From the NCBI RefSeq assembly GCF_011762485.1, contig NZ_JAAKGI010000037.1:9075-73074 (forward strand): 64,000 nt of DNA, read 5' to 3'. The translations under genes and the position numbers were made by a program. The notes below the pieces were generated by a model. That model did no database searches. It saw only the letters and a list, made by a program, of their open reading frames with translations, and was not told the DNA's origin. The stretch comes from Yeosuana marina. GTDB taxonomy: Bacteria > Bacteroidota > Bacteroidia > Flavobacteriales > Flavobacteriaceae. Numbering within the stretch: position 1 is the first letter of the stretch; each line of letters starts with the position of its first letter. Positions 43,113 to 51,684 of this stretch are shown here, one piece after another.

Positions 43113-43177
43113 AACTAAAAAATTAGTTCAAACTAAATATTTAGTTATATTTGTATTGTTGAACTAAAAACTTAGTT
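43113..43177 (+). promoter_or_regulatory. Three BlaI/MecI-type operators overlapping the promoter
   Basis: Three copies of AACTAANNNNTTAGTT occur at 43113-43128, 43131-43146 and 43162-43177; the middle one is a full 16-bp palindrome. A -7 element TATATTTG lies at 43146-43153, between sites two and three, and the ATG is at 43183. The layout fits direct autorepression by the BlaI-type repressor. Confidence 0.85.
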
Positions 43178-43182
43178 AGAAA

Positions 43183-43542
43183 ATGAAGCAACTCACAAAA
43201 GCAGAAGAAGACATTATGCGCATCCTATGGGAACTAAAAAAGGGTAATGTAAAAGACATCATAAAACAATTTCCAGAGCCTAAACCAGCATACAATACGG
43301 TATCGACTATTGTCAGAATTTTAGAAAGCAAAGAGTTTGTAGATTATGAGAAAAAAGGGAAGGGACATGTGTATTTTCCAATAGTAAATCAACAAGACTA
43401 TAGTAATCAATCCATAAACAAATTGGTTGATAATTATTTTCAAGGCTCATTTAAAAGTATGGTCTCGTTTTTTGTAAAAAAGAATGATATAAGTTTAAAC
43501 GAACTGGAATCTGTTTTAAAAGAAATCAACAAAAAAGAATAG
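43183..43542 (+). CDS. BlaI/MecI/CopY-family transcriptional repressor
   Basis: 119-aa winged-helix repressor: MKQLTKAEEDIMRILWELKKGNVKDIIKQF and the recognition region KPAYNTVSTIVRILESKEFVDYEKKGKGHVYFP. The C-terminal part forms the dimer helix with the presumed cleavage or dimerisation segment. It is the first gene of an operon with the M56 peptidase. In BlaI/BlaR systems the peptidase relieves repression; here the inducing signal is unknown. It binds probably to the three AACTAA...TTAGTT sites before the gene. Confidence 0.93.
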   Translation: MKQLTKAEEDIMRILWELKKGNVKDIIKQFPEPKPAYNTVSTIVRILESKEFVDYEKKGKGHVYFPIVNQQDYSNQSINKLVDNYFQGSFKSMVSFFVKKNDISLNELESVLKEINKKE

Positions 43543-43544
43543 TC

Positions 43545-45173
43545 ATGTTGCACTACATTATACAAACTATGGCGTTCCAACTATTTTTTATAATAGTGTA
43601 TGACCTATTCCTTAAAAATGAAACGTTTTTTAATTGGAATAGAGCATATCTTTTAGGAACCACAGCATTATCTTTTGTGTTGCCTTTTATTCAAATTGAA
43701 AGATTTAAAAATGCGGTACCACAAAATTTTATTATTACACTTCCTGAAGTTGTTTTAGGACAAGAAAAAGTAGTTAATAGTAGCGCTACAGAAATACCGA
43801 GTGTATTAGTTGAAAGTAGTTTGCCTTTATGGGAACTACTATTCTATTTAGGAGTAATCTTAGCGTTGGGATTATTTTTATTTAAGCTTACTAATATTTT
43901 AATCTTAATATATAAAAACCCAAAAACTAAGGTTGGGAAACTAAAACTTGTTCAGTTATTAAAAAGTACAAAAGCTTTTTCATTTTTTAATTATATTTTT
44001 TTAGGAGAACATTTAAACGAAAAAGAAAAAGAGTCCATTTTATCTCATGAAATAGTTCATGTAAAGCAAAATCATACGCTTGATTTATTGTTTTTTGAAG
44101 TGTTACGTATCGTGTTTTGGTTTAATCCGTTGGTATATATCTATCAAAATAAAATAATGGCACTTCATGAGTTTATTGCTGATTCTAATGCCATAAAACA
44201 ACAAAATAAATCAGAGTACTATCAAAATTTATTATCTCAAGTTTTCGAAACCAAACATATTTCATTCATCAATCCATTTTTTAAACAATCATTAATCAAA
44301 AAACGAATCGTTATGTTACAAAAATCAAAATCAAAGCAAATCAGATTATTAAAGTATGCCCTTTTAATTCCTATGGTAATTGGGATGTTGGTTTATACGT
44401 CTTGTTCAGTACAAGACAAAGCTCTAAATCAAAATGGAAATTTAGATTTAAGTCAATACAGTTACAGTATTAAAGATGCAGTTTTAAAATCTGGAGCTAA
44501 ACTAAATGATGAAACAATTTTGGCGAAAAAAAGGCAAGATAATTTCTTAGATGCAAATCGAACTTATGTCAGATGGATGAATTATGATTCTAAAAATGCA
44601 GAGGTTGTTTATAGTGTGCACTCGAGTAATGAAAAACTCCCTGAAGGTTATGAAGAAGTTGTTGGAGGTAGACCAGATGGTACATCATTAAAAATGTATG
44701 TAAATTTTAAAAACTTACCTGAAATTAAGCAGCCTAAAATGCAAAAAAAGGATATTGAAAAATTAAAAGAAGAATATAAAAATGCTTTAGAAGTTCCTTT
44801 TGCAGTTGTAGACGAGGTCCCAATTTTTCCTGGTTGTGAAACATTAACCTCCAGCGAAGAACGAAAAAAATGCATGTCGGAAAAGATTTCTGACTTTGTA
44901 AACAGAAATTTTAATACCAAAATAGGTACAGAAAATGGCTTAACAGGAAGACAACGTATCAATGTTATTTTTAAAATTAATAAAGAAGGGGATATTGTAG
45001 GTGTGCGTTCAAGAGCACCACATCCGGCTTTGGAGGCAGAAGCTATAAGAGTCATTAAATCACTTCCACATATGAAACCTGGAGTAAATAATGGAAAGAA
45101 AGTTGTTGTGCCCTATTCTTTGCCAATCATTTTTCAAGTACAAGATGATGTCCCTTTAGAAAAAAAGGAATGA
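43545..45173 (+). CDS. M56-family (BlaR1-like) metallopeptidase with TonB-like C-terminus
   Basis: 542 aa. Integral membrane peptidase with helices near residues 5-22, 32-50, 92-115 and 268-287. The zinc motif is ILSHEIVHVKQNHTLDLLFFE (HEIVH near residue 169). A long C-terminal region follows and ends in a TonB_C-like domain (INVIFKINKEGDIVGVRSRAPHPALEAEAIRVIKSLP, about 470-510), preceded by VDEVPIFPGCE. There is no penicillin-binding sensor domain, so it is not a beta-lactam receptor in the classic sense. It starts 2 nt after the repressor gene and overlaps the TPR gene by 4 nt. Confidence 0.88.
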   Translation: MLHYIIQTMAFQLFFIIVYDLFLKNETFFNWNRAYLLGTTALSFVLPFIQIERFKNAVPQNFIITLPEVVLGQEKVVNSSATEIPSVLVESSLPLWELLFYLGVILALGLFLFKLTNILILIYKNPKTKVGKLKLVQLLKSTKAFSFFNYIFLGEHLNEKEKESILSHEIVHVKQNHTLDLLFFEVLRIVFWFNPLVYIYQNKIMALHEFIADSNAIKQQNKSEYYQNLLSQVFETKHISFINPFFKQSLIKKRIVMLQKSKSKQIRLLKYALLIPMVIGMLVYTSCSVQDKALNQNGNLDLSQYSYSIKDAVLKSGAKLNDETILAKKRQDNFLDANRTYVRWMNYDSKNAEVVYSVHSSNEKLPEGYEEVVGGRPDGTSLKMYVNFKNLPEIKQPKMQKKDIEKLKEEYKNALEVPFAVVDEVPIFPGCETLTSSEERKKCMSEKISDFVNRNFNTKIGTENGLTGRQRINVIFKINKEGDIVGVRSRAPHPALEAEAIRVIKSLPHMKPGVNNGKKVVVPYSLPIIFQVQDDVPLEKKE

Positions 45174-46315
45174 TTAGAGTATTACTTATATGTTTAATGT
45201 TTATAGCATTTAAAACCGAAGCACAAACTTCGGTTTTAAATATTGCAGATAGCTTATTCACTCATGGTAATTATGCAAAAGCGATAGAGCAGTATAACAT
45301 GTGCAGCCCGAAAGAAGCTGTTTATAATAAACTCGCGAAAGCCTATATTGCCTTAGGAAATTATGATAATGCTTTGTTGAATTTTGAAAAGGCAATTAAA
45401 ACAGATCCCGAAAACTTACTTTTAAAGTATGATTACACAAAACTGTTATCTTCTACTAAAAATCTAAGTAAGGCTTCAGAAGCGTTTAGTAAACTTGTTG
45501 AAATAGATTCTTTAAACCCCAACTATCATTATGAGCTAGGTTTGGTTTTAGAACAACTTAAAGATTCTACAGCACAAACACAATTTATAAAGACGTTTGA
45601 ATTAGACAACACACATCAAAAAACTATTTTTAAAATAGCTAAGTTTTACTTAATAAAAAGAAAGCACGACTCGGCAGCTTATTACATAGACAGAGGATTA
45701 AAATCGTACGAGAATAATAGGGAATTAATAAGTTTAAAAGCTCAGAACTATTATTGGTTGCAAGATTATACAAATGCTGCTAAATGGTTTGAAAAGCTTT
45801 TAGATCTTGGAGAATCTTCAGAGTTTATACACGAAAAACTAAGTTTGTGTTATGCACAAATCTATGACTATGAAAAAGCGATAGAACAACGGTTACAGGC
45901 ATTAAATTACAACCCAAATAATGCTGCTGCCATTTACGTTATTGGGACCTATTATGAAGAGTTACGAGATTTTGAAAATGCCGAAACCTTCATGTCTAAA
46001 GCCTTGTTATTAATGGATCAACCCTTAGATGCTGAATATAGAAGGTTGGGAGCTGTGTTAAATCAGCAAAAAAAGTATAAGGAAGCTATTGAGGTTTTTA
46101 AAAAGGCCATAAATGAAAATCCTGCAAATGAGTTTTCTAACCTTCATTTAGCGATAACCTTAGAACAGTATTATGCCGATTATGATTCTAAAATCAATGT
46201 ATACGAGAATTTCAAGAAAAAGTTTCCTAATAGCAAGATGAACAAATTTATTGACAGTCGCATTGCCGAAATAAAAAAGGAAAAGTTTCTTAATGAGGAA
46301 GAAAAGGAAGATTAA
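45170..46315 (+). CDS. Tetratricopeptide repeat protein
   Basis: 381 aa with a signal peptide (about residues 1-19, ending TEAQ) and about eight TPR units (e.g. YNKLAKAYIALGNYDNALLNFEKAIKTDPEN; AAAIYVIGTYYEELRDFENAETFMSKALLLM). It is probably periplasmic. The start overlaps the stop of the M56 gene by 4 nt (ATGA), so it is the third gene of the blaI-like operon and likely works with the peptidase. Confidence 0.88.
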   Translation: MIRVLLICLMFIAFKTEAQTSVLNIADSLFTHGNYAKAIEQYNMCSPKEAVYNKLAKAYIALGNYDNALLNFEKAIKTDPENLLLKYDYTKLLSSTKNLSKASEAFSKLVEIDSLNPNYHYELGLVLEQLKDSTAQTQFIKTFELDNTHQKTIFKIAKFYLIKRKHDSAAYYIDRGLKSYENNRELISLKAQNYYWLQDYTNAAKWFEKLLDLGESSEFIHEKLSLCYAQIYDYEKAIEQRLQALNYNPNNAAAIYVIGTYYEELRDFENAETFMSKALLLMDQPLDAEYRRLGAVLNQQKKYKEAIEVFKKAINENPANEFSNLHLAITLEQYYADYDSKINVYENFKKKFPNSKMNKFIDSRIAEIKKEKFLNEEEKED

Positions 46316-46395
46316 TATGTAAGTTCCTTTGGTTTTATTATTTTTAGGTTATAAAAATATAAAAAAATTGTACTTTTCGGTTTCAGTTTTAATCC

Positions 46396-46872
46396 ATGAA
46401 ACAAATTTGTGTTTTTATATTACTTTTAATGCTCACGTCTTGCGAGTTTTTTAATGTGAAAAAAACATCTTCCGAAGCTATTTTAAAAGAAGAGTTGCAA
46501 ACCTTTAATTGGAATGATGTTGATGAATATCCCTCATTTTCGGTATGCGATTCCTCGTCTGCGAAACAAGAAAGAAGACGCTGCTTTGAAAATACCTTAA
46601 CAGCTCACATAACAAGTTTTTTGCAAAAAGACACTATTGTAGTAACACAAGATATTAATGACACTATTAATTTAAAACTTCAGGTTTCTGACACCGGTGT
46701 GTTATCCTTGTTACAGGTGAATGTAGATTCCGTTACCAATCAAGAAATACCTAATATAAAAGAGTTATTAGCTCAAAGTTTAGATTCGTTGCCTAAAATA
46801 TTTCCAGCCTTAAAACGAGGGCAACAAGTAAAAACCGAATTTAAGTTGCCCATAATAATTCACGTAAATTAA
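46396..46872 (+). CDS. Lipoprotein homologous to the TonB-like C-terminus of the M56 peptidase
   Basis: 158 aa. Lipobox LMLTSC with Cys at residue 16. The segment WNDVDEYPSFSVCDSSSAKQ, then CFENTLTAHITSFLQ, aligns by eye with VDEVPIFPGCETLTSSEERK, then CMSEKISDFVNRNF of the peptidase encoded just upstream. Shared features are D-E-x-P-x-F, two Cys, a helix and a final strand (TEFKLPIIIHV). This suggests a free-standing version of the same domain. It lies 80 bp after the TPR gene and converges with the glycosyltransferase gene. Confidence 0.7.
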   Translation: MKQICVFILLLMLTSCEFFNVKKTSSEAILKEELQTFNWNDVDEYPSFSVCDSSSAKQERRRCFENTLTAHITSFLQKDTIVVTQDINDTINLKLQVSDTGVLSLLQVNVDSVTNQEIPNIKELLAQSLDSLPKIFPALKRGQQVKTEFKLPIIIHVN

Positions 46873-46873
46873 T

Positions 46874-47998
46874 TTACTGTTTAAAAGAGCGTCCTTTCCA
46901 TTTAAAGGTTTTAAACATAGAAAGAAACGCAACATAGCATGAGAAAAAGGGATAGATTATAAATCCGAATAAAAAACTTCGTAACACTTCTCTTTGCTCA
47001 TAAAAGGTGGCGGTTTTATAAATTAAAAGCACATCAATATTGAATTTAATAAATACAATATAAAACAGAGTTTTTGGTAATACAATCCCGAATATGGTTA
47101 GCAAAATACTCACAATAATTAGAGCGTTCATTAGTAAAACAATAAGCCCTGTAACTTTGCCAAACCAGTTGTTATATGATTTTGTTTTTGAAGCCCAGCG
47201 TAATCTTTGATTGATTAATTGCTGCCAAGAATCTTGCGATGAGGTCGTAACTATAGCTTGTTCAGATTTTAAAAATTGAACTTGTTTTGAATTGTGCTTT
47301 ACCATTTTTTCAAGTAAAAAAATATCATCTCCACTAGAGATGTTGGAGTTGCCTTCAAAGCCGTTTACGGTATTAAAAGTCTCTTTTTTATAAGCGAAAT
47401 TAGCTCCGTTGCATAAAAAAGGTTTTTGTAAGCCAAAACCACCCATGGTTGCACCTTGTAAACTTAGAATATCAAGTACTTGAAACCTATTTAAGAAATT
47501 ATTAGTTAATTGATATGTAACTGGTGCCGCAACACAAGTTGCTTCAGTTTGTTGAATAAATTCGTCAAAGCTATCTAACCAGTATTTGGGAAGTGTACAA
47601 TCTGCATCGGTAGTAATAATCCACCCATGTTTTGCTTGTTTTATAGCTGTTGTTATGGCATCTTTTTTTGGTGAATGAGTTTGTCTTTCGTTTTGAATGA
47701 CCTTTATGTCAATTTGAGAATCAGCGAGAAATTTCAAAATTAATTTGCTTGAATCATCTTCAGAAGAATCATCTACAAAAATAATTTCAAAAAGGTGTTT
47801 GGGATATTCTAATGAATTAATGGATGCTAATAAATCTGGTAAGTTTTCAACTTCATTTCTAAAAGGAATAATAACAGAAAAGTTTGTTTTAGCAGGAAGG
47901 TTTATAAGTTTGAACGGTTTTAATTTTTCAAACCCATAAATAAAACATACTATCAATAGCAAGTAAATTAAGGTGATACTAATGATAATTAAAAACAT
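46874..47998 (-). CDS. Glycosyltransferase family 2
   Basis: 374 aa. N-terminal membrane helix (residues about 2-22), then a GT-A fold: FSVIIPFRNEVENLPDLLASI, EIIFVDDSSEDDS (first Asp pair), TTDADCTLPKYW (DxD-like), and QQLINQRLRWASKTKSY (QxxRW motif). Three C-terminal helices follow. It is a processive-type enzyme probably making a polysaccharide or glycolipid. It lies 2 bases downstream of the flippase-like gene in a minus-strand pair. Confidence 0.88.
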   Translation of the reverse strand: MFLIIISITLIYLLLIVCFIYGFEKLKPFKLINLPAKTNFSVIIPFRNEVENLPDLLASINSLEYPKHLFEIIFVDDSSEDDSSKLILKFLADSQIDIKVIQNERQTHSPKKDAITTAIKQAKHGWIITTDADCTLPKYWLDSFDEFIQQTEATCVAAPVTYQLTNNFLNRFQVLDILSLQGATMGGFGLQKPFLCNGANFAYKKETFNTVNGFEGNSNISSGDDIFLLEKMVKHNSKQVQFLKSEQAIVTTSSQDSWQQLINQRLRWASKTKSYNNWFGKVTGLIVLLMNALIIVSILLTIFGIVLPKTLFYIVFIKFNIDVLLIYKTATFYEQREVLRSFLFGFIIYPFFSCYVAFLSMFKTFKWKGRSFKQ

Positions 47999-48000
47999 AT

Positions 48001-48969
48001 TTAGTTATTGTTTTTAGGCAAGTTAAAAATAAGGACATAATAACTTCCTATAATGCTGGGCAATACAAAATTAAGAATCCACATTAGGGTTACTACACTT
48101 AAACTTATTAATTCTTCAACACCAAGAAAAGAAAACAAGTATACCACAATACTGCCTTTTATAACGACATCAAAAACAAAAATAGACGGAATAATGGATG
48201 CTAATAAATACATGCTAGTAATAACCATCATAGCATTAAGATAACTGATGTCAATACCAAAGAGCGTTAATAAATAATAAAACTGAAATGAAAATATAAG
48301 ATATCTCAATAATGAAAAGAGAGTAGCTAAAACAAGTTTGTTTCTTGGATAATAAATTATGAATTGCTTTATTTTTCCCAAAGGGAAACCCTTAAGGCCA
48401 AAATTGTTTTTTCTAAATAAAAAAACAATCAATACAAGTGTAAAAACACTTACAGATGCTATTATAATAAGCGAATTGATAGATAAGTTTATGTTGTAAG
48501 ATCGATAGAAAAACAATAATCCCATAATTCCTAAAATGGTAGTAATTCCCATTTGAAGAAGATTACTCAATAAGTTAATTAATAGGATACGTTTTCTTAA
48601 AGGTCGCCTAAAGTATATGGCTTTAGCGGCATATTCTCCAATTCTATTAGGTGTAAATAATGACGCTGTTAAAGATCCTAAAGATTGTTCAAGAGCTCTT
48701 TTAAAACTTATTTTTTGGATAAACGACACTAATTCTTGCCATTTTAAAATTTCAAAAAACCAGTTTAAAATGCTTAAAATAATTAAAAAAGTTATTTTTT
48801 TTAGCGAAAAAGAATTGTTTTTACTTAAAAATAGAAGAAAATCATAAAAATTTAAATCACTATTTTTTGTCAATTTTTTGTAAATAAAATAAAAAGCAGC
48901 AACTACAAGGCTTATTTTAATAAGCACAAAAAATAATTGTTTAGATTTGTAAGTTAACCTACTGGCCAT
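48001..48969 (-). CDS. Lysylphosphatidylglycerol synthase TM-region/UPF0104-like membrane protein
   Basis: 322 aa with eight or more membrane helices. The motif LTASLFTPNRIGEYAAKAIYFRRP is the conserved G-E-Y region of the LPG_synthase_TM/flippase family. It is paired with a family 2 glycosyltransferase, suggesting lipid-linked sugar export or modification. There is no catalytic lysyltransferase domain, so the aminoacylation activity of MprF is not expected. Confidence 0.82.
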   Translation of the reverse strand: MASRLTYKSKQLFFVLIKISLVVAAFYFIYKKLTKNSDLNFYDFLLFLSKNNSFSLKKITFLIILSILNWFFEILKWQELVSFIQKISFKRALEQSLGSLTASLFTPNRIGEYAAKAIYFRRPLRKRILLINLLSNLLQMGITTILGIMGLLFFYRSYNINLSINSLIIIASVSVFTLVLIVFLFRKNNFGLKGFPLGKIKQFIIYYPRNKLVLATLFSLLRYLIFSFQFYYLLTLFGIDISYLNAMMVITSMYLLASIIPSIFVFDVVIKGSIVVYLFSFLGVEELISLSVVTLMWILNFVLPSIIGSYYVLIFNLPKNNN

Positions 48970-48996
48970 AGTCGCAAATTAAACGATTATTATCTT

Positions 48997-49638
48997 ATGA
49001 CCTCAAATTTTAAAATACAAAATGTAAAACTGGTATTGATATTAGCAGTTTTAATGACCACACTAAGTTTTTCCCAAACAGATTCAGAAAAATGGACATT
49101 TCAGCTAGCATTGGGTGTTAATAACCCCATTGATTCAGGAGAGAATATTGGCTATTCTAGTAAATATTTAAACTTTCCAACGGTTAATTTAGGACTGCAA
49201 CATATGTTTTCAGATGCTATTGGTGCCAAATTAGATATTGGCTTTAATAGGTCTTCTAACTCCAATTCTTCTCTAGAATTTAAACTTAATTATACTCGTG
49301 TAAATGCGCAAATAGTTTATAACCTTAGATCGATGCTTCACTCTTTGCCAAACCGAATAGCTATTGTTGCTCACGCAGGGCCAGGAATAAGTTTTACACA
49401 ACCTTTGGGTAATTTTAGCGAAAATAAATATACGTACCTTAATGCATTAGCCGGTTTAGAAATTCATTATGGACTTTCTAGAAATTTATCTGTTTATGGC
49501 GATTTGGGCTATGTCTATTCCTTTGCAGGAAAAAACAAGTATGAAGTTGCCGTTGATGGGTTTTCGTTTAATGGTGATTTAATGTATGCTGCATTTGGTA
49601 TTTCAATATCTCTCAATGGGTGTAAATATTGTAATTAA
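48997..49638 (+). CDS. Outer-membrane beta-barrel protein
   Basis: 213 aa. Signal peptide ends near LSFSQ (about residue 27). The remainder alternates hydrophobic and polar residues in barrel strands ([59 protein letters not shown]) and ends [19 protein letters not shown]. It is an eight-stranded OmpA/OprF-type candidate without a periplasmic OmpA domain. It overlaps ruvC by one base (TAATG). Confidence 0.75.
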   Translation: MTSNFKIQNVKLVLILAVLMTTLSFSQTDSEKWTFQLALGVNNPIDSGENIGYSSKYLNFPTVNLGLQHMFSDAIGAKLDIGFNRSSNSNSSLEFKLNYTRVNAQIVYNLRSMLHSLPNRIAIVAHAGPGISFTQPLGNFSENKYTYLNALAGLEIHYGLSRNLSVYGDLGYVYSFAGKNKYEVAVDGFSFNGDLMYAAFGISISLNGCKYCN

Positions 49639-50192
49639 TGAGTAAAGAAAGAATTATACTAGGCATTGATCCAGGAACAACCATTATGGGTTTCGGACTC
49701 ATAAAAGTAACAGGGAAAACAATGACTTTTGTACAACTTAATGAACTCGATTTAAAAAAGTATGACGACCATTATTTAAAGCTGAAACTTATTTTTGAAC
49801 GAACTATTGAACTTATTGATACACATCATCCAGATGAAATTGCTATTGAAGCACCGTTTTTCGGGAAGAATGTGCAAAGTATGTTAAAACTTGGAAGAGC
49901 GCAAGGAGTTGCTATGGCTGCGGGTTTGAGTAGAGAAATTCCAATTACAGAGTATTCTCCTAAAAAGATTAAAATGGCTATTACAGGTAATGGAAATGCC
50001 AGCAAAGAGCAAGTTGCAAAAATGCTTCAGAGTTTGTTGGCTTTAAAAACCTTGCCAAAAAATCTAGATGCAACTGATGGGTTGGCAGCTGCTGTTTGCC
50101 ATTTCTATAATTCTGGAAAAGTTGTTTCAGGAAAAAGTTATACGGGTTGGAGTGCGTTCGTGAAGCAGAATGAAAGCAGAGTTAAAAAGTAA
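49638..50192 (+). CDS. ruvC: Holliday junction resolvase RuvC
   Basis: 184-aa endonuclease resolving four-way DNA junctions. Catalytic acidic residues occur in [13 protein letters not shown] (Asp about 7), [10 protein letters not shown] (Glu about 68) and [14 protein letters not shown] (two Asp about 140-143). The start overlaps the previous stop by one base, and the stop overlaps the hemW start by one base. Length is normal. Confidence 0.95.
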   Translation: MSKERIILGIDPGTTIMGFGLIKVTGKTMTFVQLNELDLKKYDDHYLKLKLIFERTIELIDTHHPDEIAIEAPFFGKNVQSMLKLGRAQGVAMAAGLSREIPITEYSPKKIKMAITGNGNASKEQVAKMLQSLLALKTLPKNLDATDGLAAAVCHFYNSGKVVSGKSYTGWSAFVKQNESRVKK

Positions 50193-51337
50193 TGTCAGGA
50201 ATCTACATTCATATCCCATTTTGCAAGCAAGCATGTCATTATTGTGATTTTCATTTTTCAACGTCTTTAAAAAAGAAAGTGGAGCTAGTTGATGCGTTAA
50301 TTAGAGAATTAGAATTACGAACCGACGAATTTAAAAACGAACTGGTTGAAACCATCTATTTTGGAGGCGGAACCCCATCGTTGTTGACAATTGATGAATT
50401 AGCATTGATTATTCAAACCATTTATACAACCTATTCAGTAACCGAAAATCCTGAAATTACCTTAGAAGCCAATCCAGATGATTTAGTATTAGTTCGAACT
50501 CAGTCAAGAACCATTTTTGAAGATTATAAATCGATTGGAATCAATAGATTGAGTATAGGAATTCAGTCCTTTTTTGAACAAGATTTAAAACTCATGAATC
50601 GTGCTCATAATGCTGAGGAAGCTAAAGTATGTTTGCAAGAAGCAACTAAATACTTTGATAATATTTCTTTAGATTTAATTTATGGCATTCCAGGATTAAC
50701 CAATGAGCATTGGTTACAAAATATAGAAACTGCCTTGTCTTTTAATATTCCACATATTTCGAGTTATGCCTTAACAGTTGAGCCTAAAACGGCCTTGGAT
50801 TCATTTATAAAAAAAGGCATTATTAAAAATGTTGATGATGAACAGGCACAGGAGCAATTTCATTTATTAATAGAAAAGTTAGAATCTTCAGGATTTATAC
50901 ATTACGAATTATCAAACTTTGGTAAACCAGACTATTTTAGTAAAAATAATTCTGCTTATTGGCAAGGGAAACCCTATTTAGGTATAGGTCCTTCAGCACA
51001 TTCATTTAATGGAAATCAGCGTAGTTGGAATGTTAGAAACAATTCAAAATATATTAAATCTTTACAAGAAAATACGTTGCCAACGGAGATAGAAACATTA
51101 TCATTAACGGATAAGTATAACGAATATATAATGACTGGTTTACGTACTATTTGGGGAGTTTCTTTAGAAAAAGTTGAGCAAGATTTTGGAAAAGACCATA
51201 AAAAGTATTTATTAGAACAAGCAAATAATTTTTTAAACAATGATTTATTGTATATTAATAAAGGCACATTACTAGTCACAAAAAAAGGAAAATTTTTAAG
51301 TGATGGTATTGCCTCAGACTTATTTATGCTGAACTAG
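50192..51337 (+). CDS. hemW: Radical SAM heme chaperone HemW
   Basis: 381 aa. Radical SAM signature CKQACHYCDFHF (CxxxCxxC, residues about 10-17 with the Phe/His typical of HemW), YFGGGTPSLL, SIGIQSFFEQDLKLMNRAHN, SLDLIYGIPGLT and ISSYALTVEP. It is often called an oxygen-independent coproporphyrinogen III oxidase homologue, but the CxxxCxxCDFH form points to HemW. The last codons (ATG CTG AAC TAG) lie in the left inverted repeat flanking the GIY-YIG gene. Confidence 0.92.
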   Translation: MSGIYIHIPFCKQACHYCDFHFSTSLKKKVELVDALIRELELRTDEFKNELVETIYFGGGTPSLLTIDELALIIQTIYTTYSVTENPEITLEANPDDLVLVRTQSRTIFEDYKSIGINRLSIGIQSFFEQDLKLMNRAHNAEEAKVCLQEATKYFDNISLDLIYGIPGLTNEHWLQNIETALSFNIPHISSYALTVEPKTALDSFIKKGIIKNVDDEQAQEQFHLLIEKLESSGFIHYELSNFGKPDYFSKNNSAYWQGKPYLGIGPSAHSFNGNQRSWNVRNNSKYIKSLQENTLPTEIETLSLTDKYNEYIMTGLRTIWGVSLEKVEQDFGKDHKKYLLEQANNFLNNDLLYINKGTLLVTKKGKFLSDGIASDLFMLN

Positions 51338-51349
51338 TTTCAGCATCTT
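51326..51349 (+). repeat. Left 24-bp inverted repeat of the GIY-YIG cassette (REP-like)
   Basis: ATGCTGAAC-TAG-TTTCAGCATCTT, with an inner 7-bp hairpin TGCTGAA / TTCAGCA (51327-51345). It matches the reverse complement of 51659-51682 at 20 of 24 positions, with three of four differences in the loop. It overlaps the end of hemW. Confidence 0.7.
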
Positions 51350-51361
51350 ATTAATTTTTAT

Positions 51362-51658
51362 TTGAAAGAAGGTTATACATACATATTATCAAACAAGAAC
51401 AGAACAGTATTGTATGTTGGGGCTACAGGAAATTTAAAAAGCAGAATGGAATTACATATTGAAGGTAAAGCCAGTAAATTTACCAAAAGATATAATGTTA
51501 ATGAGTTACTGTACTTTGAAAGATTTAATAATTATCAAGAAGCTTTTGTAAGAGAAAAGCAGATTAAAAATTGGAAGAGTGTATGGAAATGGAATTTGGT
51601 TAAATCACAAAATCAAGAATTAAAAAACTTATATTTGGAATTAAAGGATCTTATGTAA
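51362..51658 (+). CDS. GIY-YIG nuclease-domain protein (UPF0213-like) within inverted repeats
   Basis: 98-aa single-domain endonuclease of the GIY-YIG superfamily. Visible elements are YTYILSNKNRTVLYVGATGNL (the GIY and YVG-like motifs), the Arg in LKSRMELH, KASKFTKRYNVNELLYFERF and EAFVREKQIKNWK with the catalytic-type Glu. The start is a TTG; no ATG exists between the left repeat and this codon. The gene fits exactly between two 24-bp inverted repeats and between hemW and a cyclase gene, looking like an inserted unit. The function is unknown; I suspect a REP-associated mobile or domesticated nuclease. Confidence 0.85.
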   Translation: MKEGYTYILSNKNRTVLYVGATGNLKSRMELHIEGKASKFTKRYNVNELLYFERFNNYQEAFVREKQIKNWKSVWKWNLVKSQNQELKNLYLELKDLM

Positions 51659-51682
51659 AAGATACTGAAATAAATTCAGCAT
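51659..51682 (-). repeat. Right 24-bp inverted repeat of the GIY-YIG cassette (REP-like)
   Basis: AAGATACTGAA-ATAAA-TTCAGCAT, with an inner 5-bp hairpin CTGAA / TTCAG (51665-51679). It begins right after the TAA of the GIY-YIG gene and ends two bases before the next ATG. It is the inverted partner of 51326-51349. Confidence 0.7.
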
Positions 51683-51684
51683 AA

